64,000 nucleotides of DNA from Spiroplasma culicicola AES-1 (GCF_000565175.1 NZ_CP006681.1:62001-126000), one strand, 5' to 3'; positions 22,439 through 32,850 are shown, counted from the stretch's first letter. Notes: a model not told the origin generated them from the sequence alone. Numbers and translations: made by a program.

Positions 22439-23354
22439 GACAGATTATGATTTAATCATTGCTGGAGCAGGTCCAGCAGGCTTAACTGCATCAATTTATG
22501 CAGGAAGAGCTGGATTAAATGTATTAATTTTAGAAAAAGAAGCACCTGGAGGGAAAGTCATAAAAACAGGAGAAATTGAAAATTATCCTGGGTTTACAAT
22601 GATTAATGGTCCAGATTTAGCAATGAAGTTTTATGAACAAGCAATGGCAATGGGAGCAAATCTTGAATATTCTGGTTTAAAAGAATTTAAAAAAGATGAA
22701 GTATTCTATGTATCTTTAGAAAACGGAAAAGAAGTTACAAGTAAGGCTTTAATAATTGCAACAGGAACAAAAGAAAATTTATTAGGTGTTCCTGGGGAAA
22801 TTGAATTATATGGAAAAGGAGTATCTTACTGTGCTGTTTGTGATGGAAGTTTCTACAAAGAAATGCCTGTTGCAGTAGTTGGAGGAGGTTATTCTGCTGT
22901 TGAAGAGGCAATCTTTTTAACAAGATTTGCTTCAAAAGTATATTTAGTTCACAGAAGACAAGACTTTAGAGTTGATCACAAGACTTTAAACAAAGCAAAA
23001 AACAATGAAAAAATTGAATTTATTTTAGATACAGTTGTTGAAAAAATCAATGGAAGCAATAAAGTTGAAAGCATTGATATTAAAAACACAAATGATAATT
23101 CAACACAAAACATTAAAGTTGATGCTATTTTCCCATTTATTGGACAATATCCAATTACTCATTTTATTAAGCAAGCAGAAATTTTAAATGATGAAAAACA
23201 TATTAAAGCTGATGAAAATATGAAAACTGCAATTGAAGGATTATTCACAGCTGGAGATGTTAGAAATACACCATTTAGACAAATTGCAACAGCTGTTGCT
23301 GATGGAGCTTTAGCAGGGCAAAATGCAGTTACATACATTGAAAACCTTGAATAA
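22422..23354 (+). CDS. trxB: Thioredoxin reductase
   Basis: 310-residue FAD/NADPH enzyme that keeps thioredoxin reduced. The FAD Rossmann motif IIAGAGPAGLTASIYAGRAG starts near residue 13, the redox pair is C137-AV-C140 (YCAVCDG), NADPH-binding VVGGGYSAVEEA follows near 150, and the C-terminal FTAGDVRNTPFRQIATAVADG is intact. It lacks internal TGA. The start lies within the end of lgt1, suggesting coupling. In this lineage trxB sits between two lgt copies, so membrane lipoprotein maturation and thiol redox are co-transcribed. Confidence 0.96.
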   Translation: MKNHIKTDYDLIIAGAGPAGLTASIYAGRAGLNVLILEKEAPGGKVIKTGEIENYPGFTMINGPDLAMKFYEQAMAMGANLEYSGLKEFKKDEVFYVSLENGKEVTSKALIIATGTKENLLGVPGEIELYGKGVSYCAVCDGSFYKEMPVAVVGGGYSAVEEAIFLTRFASKVYLVHRRQDFRVDHKTLNKAKNNEKIEFILDTVVEKINGSNKVESIDIKNTNDNSTQNIKVDAIFPFIGQYPITHFIKQAEILNDEKHIKADENMKTAIEGLFTAGDVRNTPFRQIATAVADGALAGQNAVTYIENLE

Positions 23355-23372
23355 ATAATTCAAGGTTTTTTA
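23341..23372 (+). terminator. Rho-independent terminator after trxB
   Basis: AAAACCTTGAAT pairs perfectly with ATTCAAGGTTTT, followed by TTTATTT. The trxB stop is inside the hairpin. Confidence 0.8.
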
Positions 23373-23407
23373 TTTGTGTTAAAATTTAAAAGATTAGAGG
23401 TGAAGTC

Positions 23408-24769
23408 ATGGAAGAGTGACAAGGAAGTTGGTTTAGTCAGCCAAGTGGTATTTGAAGTGTTGATAGTGAATGAGGTTTTATTCATATATATGCTTTAACA
23501 ATGACATTAGGTGTGCTTGTTGCAATCGCAATGGCAGCTATCCAATTTAAAAGAAAAGGAATTAATACAAATGATCTTTTAATAACAGCGATTGTTGCTG
23601 TACCAATGGGATTATTTGGAGGAAGTTTCTTTGGTAAATTAAATGCCCAAGGTGTTGGTTCAAATGCTGGTGGTGTTGGTTTTTGAGGCTTATTTGCATT
23701 CTGAGAACCAGGAATGTCAATTCACGGAGCATTATTATTTGGTGCATTTAGTGGAATTCTAATTGTTTATATTATTGGAAGAAAAACAAGAGTAAGTACA
23801 TATGTTTATATGGACTGCATTTTGCCAAATATTTTAATAAGTCAAGCAATTGGAAGATGAGGAAATTTCTTTAATCATGAAATTGTTGGAAAACCATTAG
23901 GTCTTTATAATGATTCAAGTGTTGCAAGTTGAATGCCAGCTTGATTAAGAGATAATTTGACTTTTAGATATACTGGTGGGGGACCTTCAACTTTAAATGG
24001 TGTTGAGATGATTAATGGAGAAAACTATGTAATGACTCCTTTATTCTTAATTGAATCAATAACATTTTTAGTTGCATGAATTATAATAGTTTTTATTATT
24101 CCAGGATTTGGAAGATGAATTAGTAAAAAACCATGAAAAATTAATTCACAAGAATTTAGTTTTTCATGAAAATACTCATGAAAACGTGCTTTTTTTGGGC
24201 AAAAAGAAGAAGGCCAACAAACTTATTTTGAAGTTTGAGACAAAGCATACTATAAAAATAAAAATGAACAATCAATTGAAGCTTATAAACAAGAGTATAA
24301 AAATATAAATGAAGATAATTATTTAAAACGTAAATGAAAACAAGGAGTCTTGTTAGAAAAATCAAATAATCCAGAAGGATATACAATTATTAAAGCTGGT
24401 GTTCAAGCTGGAATGTATTTCTTCTTTTGAAATCTAATTCGATTCTCATTAGAATTAGTTAGACCAATTGATCATTTATTCTTGAATAATTTACCAATGG
24501 CATCATATGTACTTGTAGGATTAACAATGGTATTTGGATTGGGATTAGCTATTTTATGTCAATTTGTAACACCATATTTATTTAGAAAACCAGGTTTCTT
24601 ATTTGAAAAACAATATTTCTATACAGAAGAAGTTATTGATCAAATTATTAAAACTAATAACCCAAGTGGAGATAAACCAAAAGTTGAGAAAAATTCAATT
24701 GATAAAAAAGCATTAAAAGAACAGAAAGCAAAAGAAAAACTAGATAAGATTTTAAACAAAAATAAATAG
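23408..24769 (+). CDS. lgt: Prolipoprotein diacylglyceryl transferase, canonical-motif copy
   Basis: 453-residue Lgt. It keeps the conserved His106 (EPGMSIHGAL), Arg150 in IGRWGNFFNHE, and the late motif RFSLELVR, all of which fit an active enzyme that lipidates prolipoproteins such as the BMP lipoprotein at 39038. Like copy 1 it has a large insertion (about residues 235-345, KINSQEFSFSWKYSWKRAFF and a Lys/Glu/Tyr-rich part) before the last spans, and also a charged C-terminal tail (KKALKEQKAKEKLDKILNKN). GAGGTGAAG precedes the ATG. whiA starts 9 bases after the stop. Confidence 0.92.
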
Positions 24770-24777
24770 GTGATATT

Positions 24778-25716
24778 ATGTCGTTTGCAAGAGAAGTCAA
24801 AGAAGAAATTTTAACTCATACATTTACACAAGACCAGACGATAGCCTTATTGTCTGGTTTTATTAAGTATAATGGAGAATTAATTTACACCAATCATGGT
24901 GCTTGTTTGCGTTTGGCTTCATCTTCAAACAATGTAATTAGAAGATTGTTTAGTTTGATAAAAACAATTTATTCAGGTAATATTGAAATTTCGATTATTC
25001 AAACTCAAAAATTAAAAAAGAATAAAGTTTATGAATTATTATTAACAGATAATGTTATTGAATTTTTAACTAAATATTCTATATATGACATAGCTAAAAA
25101 TGATAAAATAATAGAGATTAATTTAAGTGGGGATTTAAATCAAAGTCTAGTTAGAGCATATATTTCTGGTGTATTTATTGCAATTGGGAGTGTTAATTCA
25201 CCAGAAACAACTAATTATCATCTAGAGTTTCAGACAAAAGAGTTAGAGTCTGCAAACTATTTAAAAGAAATCTTGGAACAATATGATTTCCATTTTAAAG
25301 TAATCGCTAAAAGAAGTAAGTATATTTGTTATATTAAAAAATCGTTAGCAGTCTCTGATTTTTTAAAGTTTGTAGATGCTCCAATAGCAGTAATGAACTT
25401 TGAAAATACAAGAATCAATCGAGACTTTAGTAATAATGTTAATAGAATGATAAATATTGATATTTATAATCAGCAAAAAACATTATTTACAGGAACAAAG
25501 CAAATAAATCAGATAAATCTTATTAAGCAAAAAAATCTTTTTAGTGAATTATCTGAAAAAGCGCAAATGTTAGCGAATATTCGTCAAAATAATCCTGAGG
25601 CATCATTTTCTGAATTAGAAATCATGATGAATGAAAAAGGGATTGCCATCACTAAGTCGGGAATAAGTAATTTATTTAAAATTATTTCAAAATTGGCAGA
25701 AAGCATTGGTGGATAA
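24778..25716 (+). CDS. whiA: WhiA-family DNA-binding protein
   Basis: 312-residue WhiA (DUF199). It opens with MSFAREVKEEILTH, the normal start of the LAGLIDADG-like N-terminal domain, with SGFIKYNGEL and VRAYISGVFIAIGSVNSPETTNYHLEF as further landmarks. A C-terminal helix-turn-helix follows (NNPEASFSELEIMMNEKGIAITKSGISNLF). In Firmicutes WhiA affects division and chromosome segregation; in mycoplasmas it has been linked to ribosomal protein operon control. No Trp codon is used. A short GGTGATATT precedes the ATG. Confidence 0.93.
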   Translation: MSFAREVKEEILTHTFTQDQTIALLSGFIKYNGELIYTNHGACLRLASSSNNVIRRLFSLIKTIYSGNIEISIIQTQKLKKNKVYELLLTDNVIEFLTKYSIYDIAKNDKIIEINLSGDLNQSLVRAYISGVFIAIGSVNSPETTNYHLEFQTKELESANYLKEILEQYDFHFKVIAKRSKYICYIKKSLAVSDFLKFVDAPIAVMNFENTRINRDFSNNVNRMINIDIYNQQKTLFTGTKQINQINLIKQKNLFSELSEKAQMLANIRQNNPEASFSELEIMMNEKGIAITKSGISNLFKIISKLAESIGG

Positions 25717-25719
25717 AAG

Positions 25720-25941
25720 ATGAAAAAAAACGATGTAGTAGCTATTTTTAGTCAAAATATGAAAGAATTTAGAGTGAAAGCGGGTTTAACGCAAGAAGAA
25801 CTTAGTTTTAGAGCAGGACTACACCGTAATTACATTTCAGACACTGAGCGTGGGAGAAGAAATGTTTCCCTAAAAGCTGTTGAAAAAATAGCTGAAGGGT
25901 TGGGAGTAGAGGTTTGTGAACTCTTTAAACATAATGAATAA
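25720..25941 (+). CDS. XRE-family helix-turn-helix regulator
   Basis: 73-residue DNA-binding protein consisting of one HTH domain: NMKEFRVKAGLTQEELSFRAGLHRNYISDTERGRRNVSLKAVEKIAEGLGV. The wording (LSFRAGLHRNYISDTERG, NVSL) resembles controller proteins of restriction-modification systems, yet no methylase or nuclease is adjacent. It starts three bases after whiA stops and ends in a terminator, so it is the last gene of the hprK-lgt-trxB-lgt-whiA cluster. Target genes cannot be read from the sequence. Confidence 0.88.
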   Translation: MKKNDVVAIFSQNMKEFRVKAGLTQEELSFRAGLHRNYISDTERGRRNVSLKAVEKIAEGLGVEVCELFKHNE

Positions 25942-25942
25942 A

Positions 25943-25978
25943 AAAACAAAATCATAAAAGCATGATTTTGTTTTTTTT
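25943..25978. terminator. Rho-independent terminator, shared by convergent genes
   Basis: AAAACAAAATCAT pairs with ATGATTTTGTTTT, followed by T8 on the plus strand and A-rich sequence on the other side. It separates the XRE gene from the convergent rhodanese-like gene. Confidence 0.8.
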
Positions 25979-26375
25979 ATTTATAGATAAATAAACGTGT
26001 ATGATTATCAACTTGAGGATTTTGGCATAATTGATCAAAATTAGTATAAAGAATATAAACTTTAAATCCTTTAACTTTTAATGTGTTGTAAATATCTAAG
26101 TTACTGCGATAGTTTTTATTAACTAGTAAAATTTTTTTATTTTTATCAATTTTTCGATAATAATTATAATTAAATCCCACAACAGGGACATTAATTGAAT
26201 CAATAATATGTTTTTCTTGATAACTAACATTGTTTCTTAAATCAACAACTTGTCAGTTTTTACTTTTTAAGATTTTTAAAAATTTCTTTTCTGATTTTGT
26301 TTTGTATTTTCTTTTAAAACTATTTGTTTTAAAAATTCTTTCAATAAATTTTAAGACATAATCAAGTCATTGCAT
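25977..26375 (-). CDS. Rhodanese-like domain protein without catalytic Cys
   Basis: 132-residue protein with a rhodanese fold pattern: WQVVDLRNNVSYQEKHIIDSINVPV near residue 43 matches the family's DVR...GHI.GA.N.P block, and KILLVNKNYRSNLDIYNTLKVKGFKVYIL covers the active-site loop. That loop has Asn (VNKNYRS) where sulfurtransferases have Cys, so it is probably not a sulfurtransferase. The first 35 residues are basic (ERIFKTNSFKRKYKTKSEKK) after a short hydrophobic start. GGTGATAATATG gives the start. Role unknown. Confidence 0.72.
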
Positions 26376-26500
26376 ATTATCACCTATTAATTATTATAGC
26401 CTTCATTGGTTTTAAATTAAAGAGACAATAAAACTTTCTAATTTTACTAAAATTCAACTATGAAATGTAGTATCATTATAAGTGAATTGGGGGCAAAATT

Positions 26501-26794
26501 ATGCTACAACTACTTGCAAGTGTTGCAGAAACTAGACTTGGAAACTGAATAATCTTTACATTAGAAATTACAGCTTTAGTTGTTTCTGTATTAATGATAA
26601 TAGTGGGTATGATTCAAAACAAAACATCACAAACTGGTTTAAGTGCACTAAACGGGGGAAATGATGAACTATTTTCAAACTCAAAAGAAAGAGGTATGGA
26701 TAAAACCATGTCAATCTGAATGTTTAGTTTGGGAATAGCAATGTTTATTATTACAATAGTAATTGGTATAATCACAAACACTGTTTTAGCATAA
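26501..26794 (+). CDS. secG: SecG translocase subunit
   Basis: 97-residue membrane protein with two hydrophobic spans (WIIFTLEITALVVSVLMIIVGMI and MFSLGIAMFIITIVIGIIT) around a polar loop containing QTGLSALNGGNDELFSNSKERG, the typical SecG loop. It supports SecYE-mediated export driven by SecA (1808-4771). Two TGA are Trp. The ribosome site is GGGGGCAAAATT. It is followed by rnr and smpB, the classic Firmicutes order secG-rnr-smpB. Confidence 0.88.
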
Positions 26795-26837
26795 TGGTGT
26801 TTTTTTATTAAAGAGAAAACATGGAAAAGAAATTACA

Positions 26838-28931
26838 ATGAGAGAAAAAATATTACAGAAATTAGAAAAAGACGAACGAGTACATTTAAATGATTTATTA
26901 AAACTAAGCAATAGTGATCAAGAATTGGTAACAAATGCTTTAAAAGAATTACAAGCTGAATATCAAATTGCATGAACTAAAGAAAATGTTGTTTATAAAA
27001 TTGGTGACAAATATAAAATTGGTTCTATTAAAATCAATGATAAAGGTTTTGGATTTGTAAAGGATTTAAATGATATTGAAAATGATTATTTTGTAGCTCC
27101 AAATGCAATTAATGGAGCAATTTCAACAGATGAAGTTGTCTTTACATTAGAAAAAGAAGCAGACGGTCGTTTAAAAGCAAACGTCGAAGAAATCGCTTTA
27201 AGAACCAAAACTTATTTAATTGGAGAAATCCATGAAAGTAAAGATGGTCGTTTTTTAGATTTCGTGGCAAATGAACCAGGGTTTAAAAATTATCGTATTG
27301 TCATGGTTAACTCAAAGGACTATAAGTTAAAAAAAGATTTAATTATAAAGGTAAAAATCCTTGATGTTAGAGAGCGAAAACTATTTACAAGAATTCAAAA
27401 AATTATTGGTGATGCTAATAAAGCCATTGATAGAATTATTTCAATTGCTTATGAATTTGATATTAAACCAGATTTTAATAAACAAACAATCGATAATGCA
27501 CAAATGGTTGCAAAACCAATTGATTATAATGATCCTTTAGTTAAAAGACGTAAAAAAATAATTACAGATAAAAATTTAGTAACAATTGATGGAGCTGACT
27601 CAAAAGATTTAGATGATGCAGTTTATGTTGAAAAAACAGCAACTGGATATAAATTATTTGTAGCAATTGCTGATGTTAGTTATTATGTGACACCATTTTC
27701 TCCATTAGATAATACTGCTTTATTTAGAGGAAACTCAGTTTATCTGGCCAATAAAGTAATTCCAATGTTACCAGAAAAGTTATCAAATGGAGTATGTAGT
27801 TTAAATCCAAATGAAGATAAATTATGTATGGTTGCAGAAATGGATTTTGATATGAATGGAAATATGATTCACAAAAAAGTCTATGAATCAGTTATGAATT
27901 CAAAAGCACGTTTAACTTATAATGAAGTTAATGAATTATTTAGTAAAGGTACTTCTTCAAGAAGCCAAGAAATTATTGATATGTTAATGGTGGCCAAAGA
28001 ATTACATGAATTAATTGATGCAGAGCGTTCAGCAAGAGGTGCCATTGAATTTGATGTTCCAGAACCAAAAATTATTTTAGATAAAGATAGTAATGTGATT
28101 GATATTGTTCCAAGAGGAAGAGGAGTTTCAGAAAAACTAATTGAAAACTTTATGGTTAGTGCTAATGAAGCAGTGGCTCAAGTAATTTTTGAAAAAGAAT
28201 TACCATATGTTTATCGAAACCATGGAATTCCAAAAGAAGAAAACTTAATTGAATGACATACAATGATTAGAAATTTAGGGATCAATGTTAAATTAACTGA
28301 TCTAGATAAAATTAATCCAAAAACAATTCGCAGTGCTTTAAAACAAATTGAAGAACAAGTTACAGATCAAACAGAAAGAGATGTTATTAATGTTACTTTA
28401 TTGCGTTTTATGGAAAAAGCCGCTTATGAATTAGATAACATTGGTCACTTTGGATTGGCAAGTAGATGTTATACTCACTTTACAAGTCCAATTAGAAGAT
28501 ATAGTGATTTAATGGTACATAGATTCTTAAAACAATATTTAATTGATAAAGATTTAAGAGACTTTAAGTTAGAGCAAAATACTAAGTTTATTAATAAAGC
28601 ATGTAATATAATTAATGAAACAGAAAAACAAGCAGTTAATGCTGAAAGAGAAGTTAATAAAGTGTGTATGGCTGAATATATGACCCATCACATTGAAAAA
28701 GAATATACTGGAGTTGTTGCAGCTGTTTTAAAATTTGGTCTATTTATTCAATTAGAAAATTGTGTTGAAGGATTAATTCATATTTCAGAATTACCAGATT
28801 ACACTTTTGATGAAAAAGCCAATATTATGGTTGATAAACAAAATAAAATGTTTAGATTAGGACAAAAAGTTAAAATTAAAGTCAAAAATGCAGATGTTAA
28901 GAAAAGAATCATTGATTTTGTTTTAGCTTAA
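26838..28931 (+). CDS. rnr: Ribonuclease R
   Basis: 697-residue 3'-5' exoribonuclease of the RNB family that degrades structured RNA and, with SmpB/tmRNA, defective mRNAs. An N-terminal helix-turn-helix-like region is followed by cold-shock OB folds (GSIKINDKGFGFVKD near 55), the RNB catalytic block IDGADSKDLDDAVYVE near 252 with its Asp cluster, FTSPIRRYSDLMVHR near 550, and a C-terminal S1 domain (YTGVVAAVLKFGLFIQLENCVEGLIHISELP). TGA codons at 26974 and 28254 are Trp. The ATG at 26838 has only a weak ribosome site; an ATG at 26821 is in another frame. Confidence 0.95.
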
Positions 28932-28950
28932 AAAAGTGAGGAATTAAAAT

Positions 28951-29391
28951 ATGGGAGAACATGTAATTTTAAAAAATAAAAAAGCATATTTTAATTTTGA
29001 AATTTTAGATACTTGAGAAGCTGGAATTGTTTTGACAGGTCCAGAAATTAAATCAATTAGAGCAAAAGAAGTTTCAATTAATGAATCATTTATTTTAATT
29101 AGACGTGGTGAAGTTGAAATTTTAAATATGAATATTAAAAAATATGAATTTGCTCATCATGTTAAACAAGATCCAATAAGAAATCGTAAATTATTACTTC
29201 ATAAAGAAGAAATTAAAAAAATTTTAAAAAGAATTCAATTAGAAAACTTAACTTTAGTTCCTTTAAAATTGTATTTTAAAGGAAATTATGCAAAACTAGA
29301 AATAGGATTAGCAAAAGGTAAAAAGCTAATTGATAAGAGAGAGACTATTAAAAAAAGAGATGTAGAAAGAAAACTTAATAAAATTAAGTAG
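28951..29391 (+). CDS. smpB: SsrA-binding protein SmpB
   Basis: 146-residue tmRNA partner that delivers SsrA to stalled ribosomes. Landmarks are [29 protein letters not shown] at residue 8, [12 protein letters not shown] near 61 and [12 protein letters not shown] near 75, and the basic tail [20 protein letters not shown]. One TGA is Trp. GTGAGGAATT precedes the ATG. Its RNA partner lies 4.2 kb downstream at 33568-33983. Confidence 0.95.
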
Positions 29392-29399
29392 GTGGAAAT

Positions 29400-29648
29400 A
29401 TGAGTCAAGATCAATTAATTAATTTAATTTGTGCCGTTATATTTTACACAATTGCAGTAATTTGCTTAATTTCATTATTAATTGTTAAACGTAAGCAAAA
29501 TGTATCAGGTAATGTTACTTTAAAACAAGCAAATAAAACTGGATTAAGTGGAATATGAGATTTTACAAAACGTAATATATTGCCATTTGCTACTATAGTT
29601 TGTTTTGTAATGGGTATAACTTTTACTATTATGATATTTAGTCTTTAA
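29400..29648 (+). CDS. Small two-span membrane protein, SecG-like in layout
   Basis: 82-residue protein not recognised by family. Two hydrophobic spans (residues about 8-29 and 61-81) flank a polar loop with KQANKTGLSGIWDFTKRN. This topology and the TGLSG loop resemble SecG encoded at 26501 (SQTGLSALNGGND). It starts 8 bases after the smpB stop with GTAGGTGG as ribosome site, so it belongs to the secG-rnr-smpB transcript. A SecG paralogue is possible but the similarity is short. Confidence 0.65.
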
Positions 29649-29650
29649 AA

Positions 29651-29697
29651 ACAATATTTATATTTGTTATAAATATTGTTTTTTTTTTTTTTTTTGT
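29651..29697 (+). terminator. Strong rho-independent terminator with T17 tail
   Basis: ACAATATTTATA pairs perfectly with TATAAATATTGT (5-base loop), then 17 consecutive T at 29679-29695. Ends the secG-rnr-smpB unit. Confidence 0.9.
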
Positions 29698-29809
29698 AGT
29701 CTATAAGTGTATATCTAAGTATACGCTATAAATTAAAAAGATAAAAAATGGATAATATACTTATAATCTAAAGTTGGGTTTTGTTAATAATTCATTTTAT
29801 CAGTGCTTT

Positions 29810-29869
29810 ATTGGAAAATATTTCCTTTTATTACAATAAAATGAGTAAATATTTGAAAAATTTTCCAAT
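29810..29869 (+). promoter_or_regulatory. Separated inverted repeat in the PTS gene leader
   Basis: ATTGGAAAAT (29810-29819) and its exact reverse complement ATTTTCCAAT (29860-29869) are 40 bases apart, with the last arm 51 bases before the PTS start. A further small dyad GGAAAATATTTCC overlaps the first arm. It fits paired operator half-sites or a folded leader, and no regulator is identified. Confidence 0.4.
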
Positions 29870-29920
29870 TTGTATTAAACTAAATATGAGATTATTCTCA
29901 AAGAAAGGTTATTAACAATA

Positions 29921-31687
29921 ATGGCAGAAAAAGTAATTAAAAAAGAAAAGGTTGCCAATACAGGTAGCGGTTGACATAAATTTAAAGCTGCAACTGGTGC
30001 AACATTTTCTAAATTAAGTAAAGCATTTCTACTACCAATCGCTTTATTGCCAATTGCGGGGGTTTTCCTTGGAGTTGGAGCTACAATTGCAAATGAAACT
30101 GCTGAAGGTTCATTTATTTGATTCTTAGGTAAAACAATGAATACTATGGGTGATGTTGCTTTTGGTAACTTACCAATATTATTTGCAATATCAGTTGCGA
30201 TTGCTTATACTGAAGATTCAGGAGTTGCTGCAATTACTGCAGTAGTTGGTTTTTTAGTGTTAAATGGAATTCAAAAAGCTTTAATCGTAGAAACTGATGA
30301 TGGATCATACAACATGTTATGATGAAAATCAATTCCTGCAGGATTAATTACAGCGAATGTTGGAATTACTTCTTTAAATACAGGAATATTTGCAGCAATC
30401 TTTGTTGGAGCAATTGTGGCATTTATGTACAATAAATTTCATAAAACACAATTACCACAATTTATTAGTTTCTTCTCAGGAAGTAAATTAGTGCCAATTA
30501 TGACATTCTTTGCAGTTATTCCTTTATCATTTATTTTCTTATTTATTTGACCACCAATTGGTCTAGGATTAGAATGATTTGGAACTAACTCAGGGAAATT
30601 ACCAGTTGGTCTTGATTCATTAGTGTATGAAATTATTGAAAGATCATTAGTACCTTTTGGTTTACACCACGTATTCTACGCACCATTGTGATGAACAAGC
30701 GCGGGGGGGTCAATCATTGATACTTTAAGTAAAAACCCAGATTACATGCTAGAATCTGGTATAAAAGCTTCTGAAGCTTTAACAGAAATTTTGGCTTTAG
30801 AAGATAAATCTCTTTTAATTGGGGATCAATATATGATGTATTGAGTAATGAGTGGAGATAACAAATGATTAACATTTACTGATTTACAAAATATGGGATT
30901 AAACTTAGGTAGATTCCAATCAGGTAAATTTGGATTTATGTTATTAGGATTACCAGCAGCTGGAGTTGCTATGTGATTAAATGTTCCTAAAGAAAATAGA
31001 CGTAATGTAATGGGAATTTACTTCTCAGCTGCATTCACTTGTTTCTTAACAGGAATTACAGAACCAATCGAATTTACTTTCTTATTCTTAGCTCCATGAT
31101 TATTCTATGGAGTACATATGCCGTTAGCATCAATTTCATTTATGCTAACTGGATTAATGAAAGTTCACGTATCAATGACTGTTAGTGGAGGATTTATTGA
31201 CTTTGTTGTATTTGGATTAGTTCCAATGAAATTAGGAACAAACTGATTCCACGTATTATGAATTGCAGCAATTATGTCTCCTGCCTATTTCTTTGCATTC
31301 TACTTTGCAGTAAAATTTGGAAATGTAAAAGTTCCAGGTAGAGAAGATGGAGCAGTTGAATTATATACAAAAGCAGACGTTAAAGCTAAAAAAGGTGGAA
31401 ACGCTGCATCAAATACAAAATTAGAAGATCAAATTACAAAAGCAACAAAAATTATTGAATACTTAGGTGGTGAATCAAATATTACTGCTGTAGATTCTTG
31501 TGCATCAAGATTGAGATTAACTGTTGTTGATGGAACAAAAGTTAACAAAGACGGTATTATGTCTCTTGGAGGATGTACAGGAATTATTATTAAAGGTACA
31601 AGTGTTCATGTTGTTTATGGGGGAGAACAAGAAGTTATTAAACCTCATATGAGAGAAATCTTAGCGCAACAAAGAGCTGCTAAATAA
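29921..31687 (+). CDS. ptsG: Glucose-type PTS permease, IICB
   Basis: 588-residue membrane permease that imports and phosphorylates a sugar, probably glucose. A ~430-residue IIC domain with about ten spans (start [21 protein letters not shown]; sugar-site region [14 protein letters not shown] near 380) is followed by a IIB domain with phosphorylated Cys527 in [12 protein letters not shown]. No IIA domain is attached, so a separate EIIA-Glc is needed. GlcNAc specificity is an alternative. About 13 TGA codons are Trp, and ldh follows, fitting glucose fermentation to lactate. Confidence 0.9.
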
Positions 31688-31704
31688 TTTGATTAAATAT
31701 ACAA

Positions 31705-31738
31705 AATAAACTCTTTTTTATGGAGTTTATTTTATTTT
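31705..31738 (+). terminator. Rho-independent terminator after ptsG
   Basis: AATAAACTC pairs with GAGTTTATT around a T-rich loop, followed by TTATTTTT. Confidence 0.75.
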
Positions 31739-31851
31739 TAAAAATTAGAAAAAAATTCTAAAAAGAGATATATTTTCAAAAAATTTTTAAGGGTCATACT
31801 TCATACTTGCTATGTTAATATGAAGGAGTAAATAAAAGGAGATATTCAAAT

Positions 31852-32805
31852 ATGACAAACGATAGAAAAATAGTTTTAGTTGGATGTGGAGCTGTTGGTA
31901 CAAGTTTTATCTATTCAGCAATTAATCAAGGAATCGCACAACACTATGTGTTAATCGATGTAGTTGCAGATGTTGCTGAAGGAAATGCAATGGATTTAAC
32001 TGATGCACATGCAGTATTGCCAAATCCATTTAGTACAGTTAAAGCTGGAGATTATTCAGATTGTAAAGATGCAGATATTGTTGTAATTACAGCTGGAAGA
32101 CCTCAAAAACCAGGGGAAACAAGATTAGAAATGATTGCAGATAATTCAAAAATTATGAAAACAATCGCATCTGAAATTAAAAAATCAGGATTTAATGGAA
32201 TTACTGTTATTGCTTCAAACCCAGTTGATGTTTTAACACATGTATATCAAAAAGTTACAGGATATCCTGCAAATAAAGTTATTTCTTCAGGAACAACTCT
32301 TGATTCATCAAGATTAAGAAAATTATTAGGAGAAAAATTAGGTGTAGCACCAAGATCTGTTAAAGCATATCTTTTAGGAGAACATGGTGATTCTTCAGTT
32401 GCTATTTGAAGTAGATCAACTGTTATGGGGAAAAGCATTTTAGAATATTTAGAAGAAGGTAAATTAACTTCAGAAGAATTAAAACAAGTAAAAGATGATG
32501 CAACTCATATGGCCTATAAAATTATTGAGAAAAAAAGAGCCACTTTCTATGGAATTGGTGCTTGTTTAACAAGAATAACAAAATCAATTTTAAATGATGA
32601 AAAATCATCATTAATGGTTGGTGCCTATTTAACAGGTCAATATGGACTTGATGATGTTTACATTAGTGTTCCATGTATTGTTGGAGCAAATGGTATTGAA
32701 CAAATTATTGATTGAAAATTATCAGCAGAAGAGTTAGCAGGATTACAAGAATCTTCAAATCAATTAAAAGAAGTATTTGCAACTGCAAGCGAAGCTATTA
32801 AGTAA
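31852..32805 (+). CDS. ldh: L-lactate dehydrogenase
   Basis: 317-residue NAD-dependent enzyme that reduces pyruvate to L-lactate and regenerates NAD. The Rossmann motif VGCGAVGTSF is near residue 10, the substrate loop TAGRPQKPGETR carries the Gln that marks lactate rather than malate specificity, DSSRLR supplies the substrate Arg, and GEHGDSS the catalytic His. TGA at 32407 and 32713 are Trp. AAAGGAG precedes the ATG. It has its own terminator, and the arrangement after a glucose PTS gene suits homolactic fermentation. Confidence 0.96.
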
Positions 32806-32818
32806 TATAAAAAAAGAA

Positions 32819-32850
32819 AAAAAACAACTCAATTAATTGAGTTGTTTTTT
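32819..32850 (+). terminator. Rho-independent terminator after ldh
   Basis: AACAACTCAATT is directly followed by its exact complement AATTGAGTTGTT and a T run, flanked by an A run upstream. A bidirectional role for the convergent gene is possible. Confidence 0.85.
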
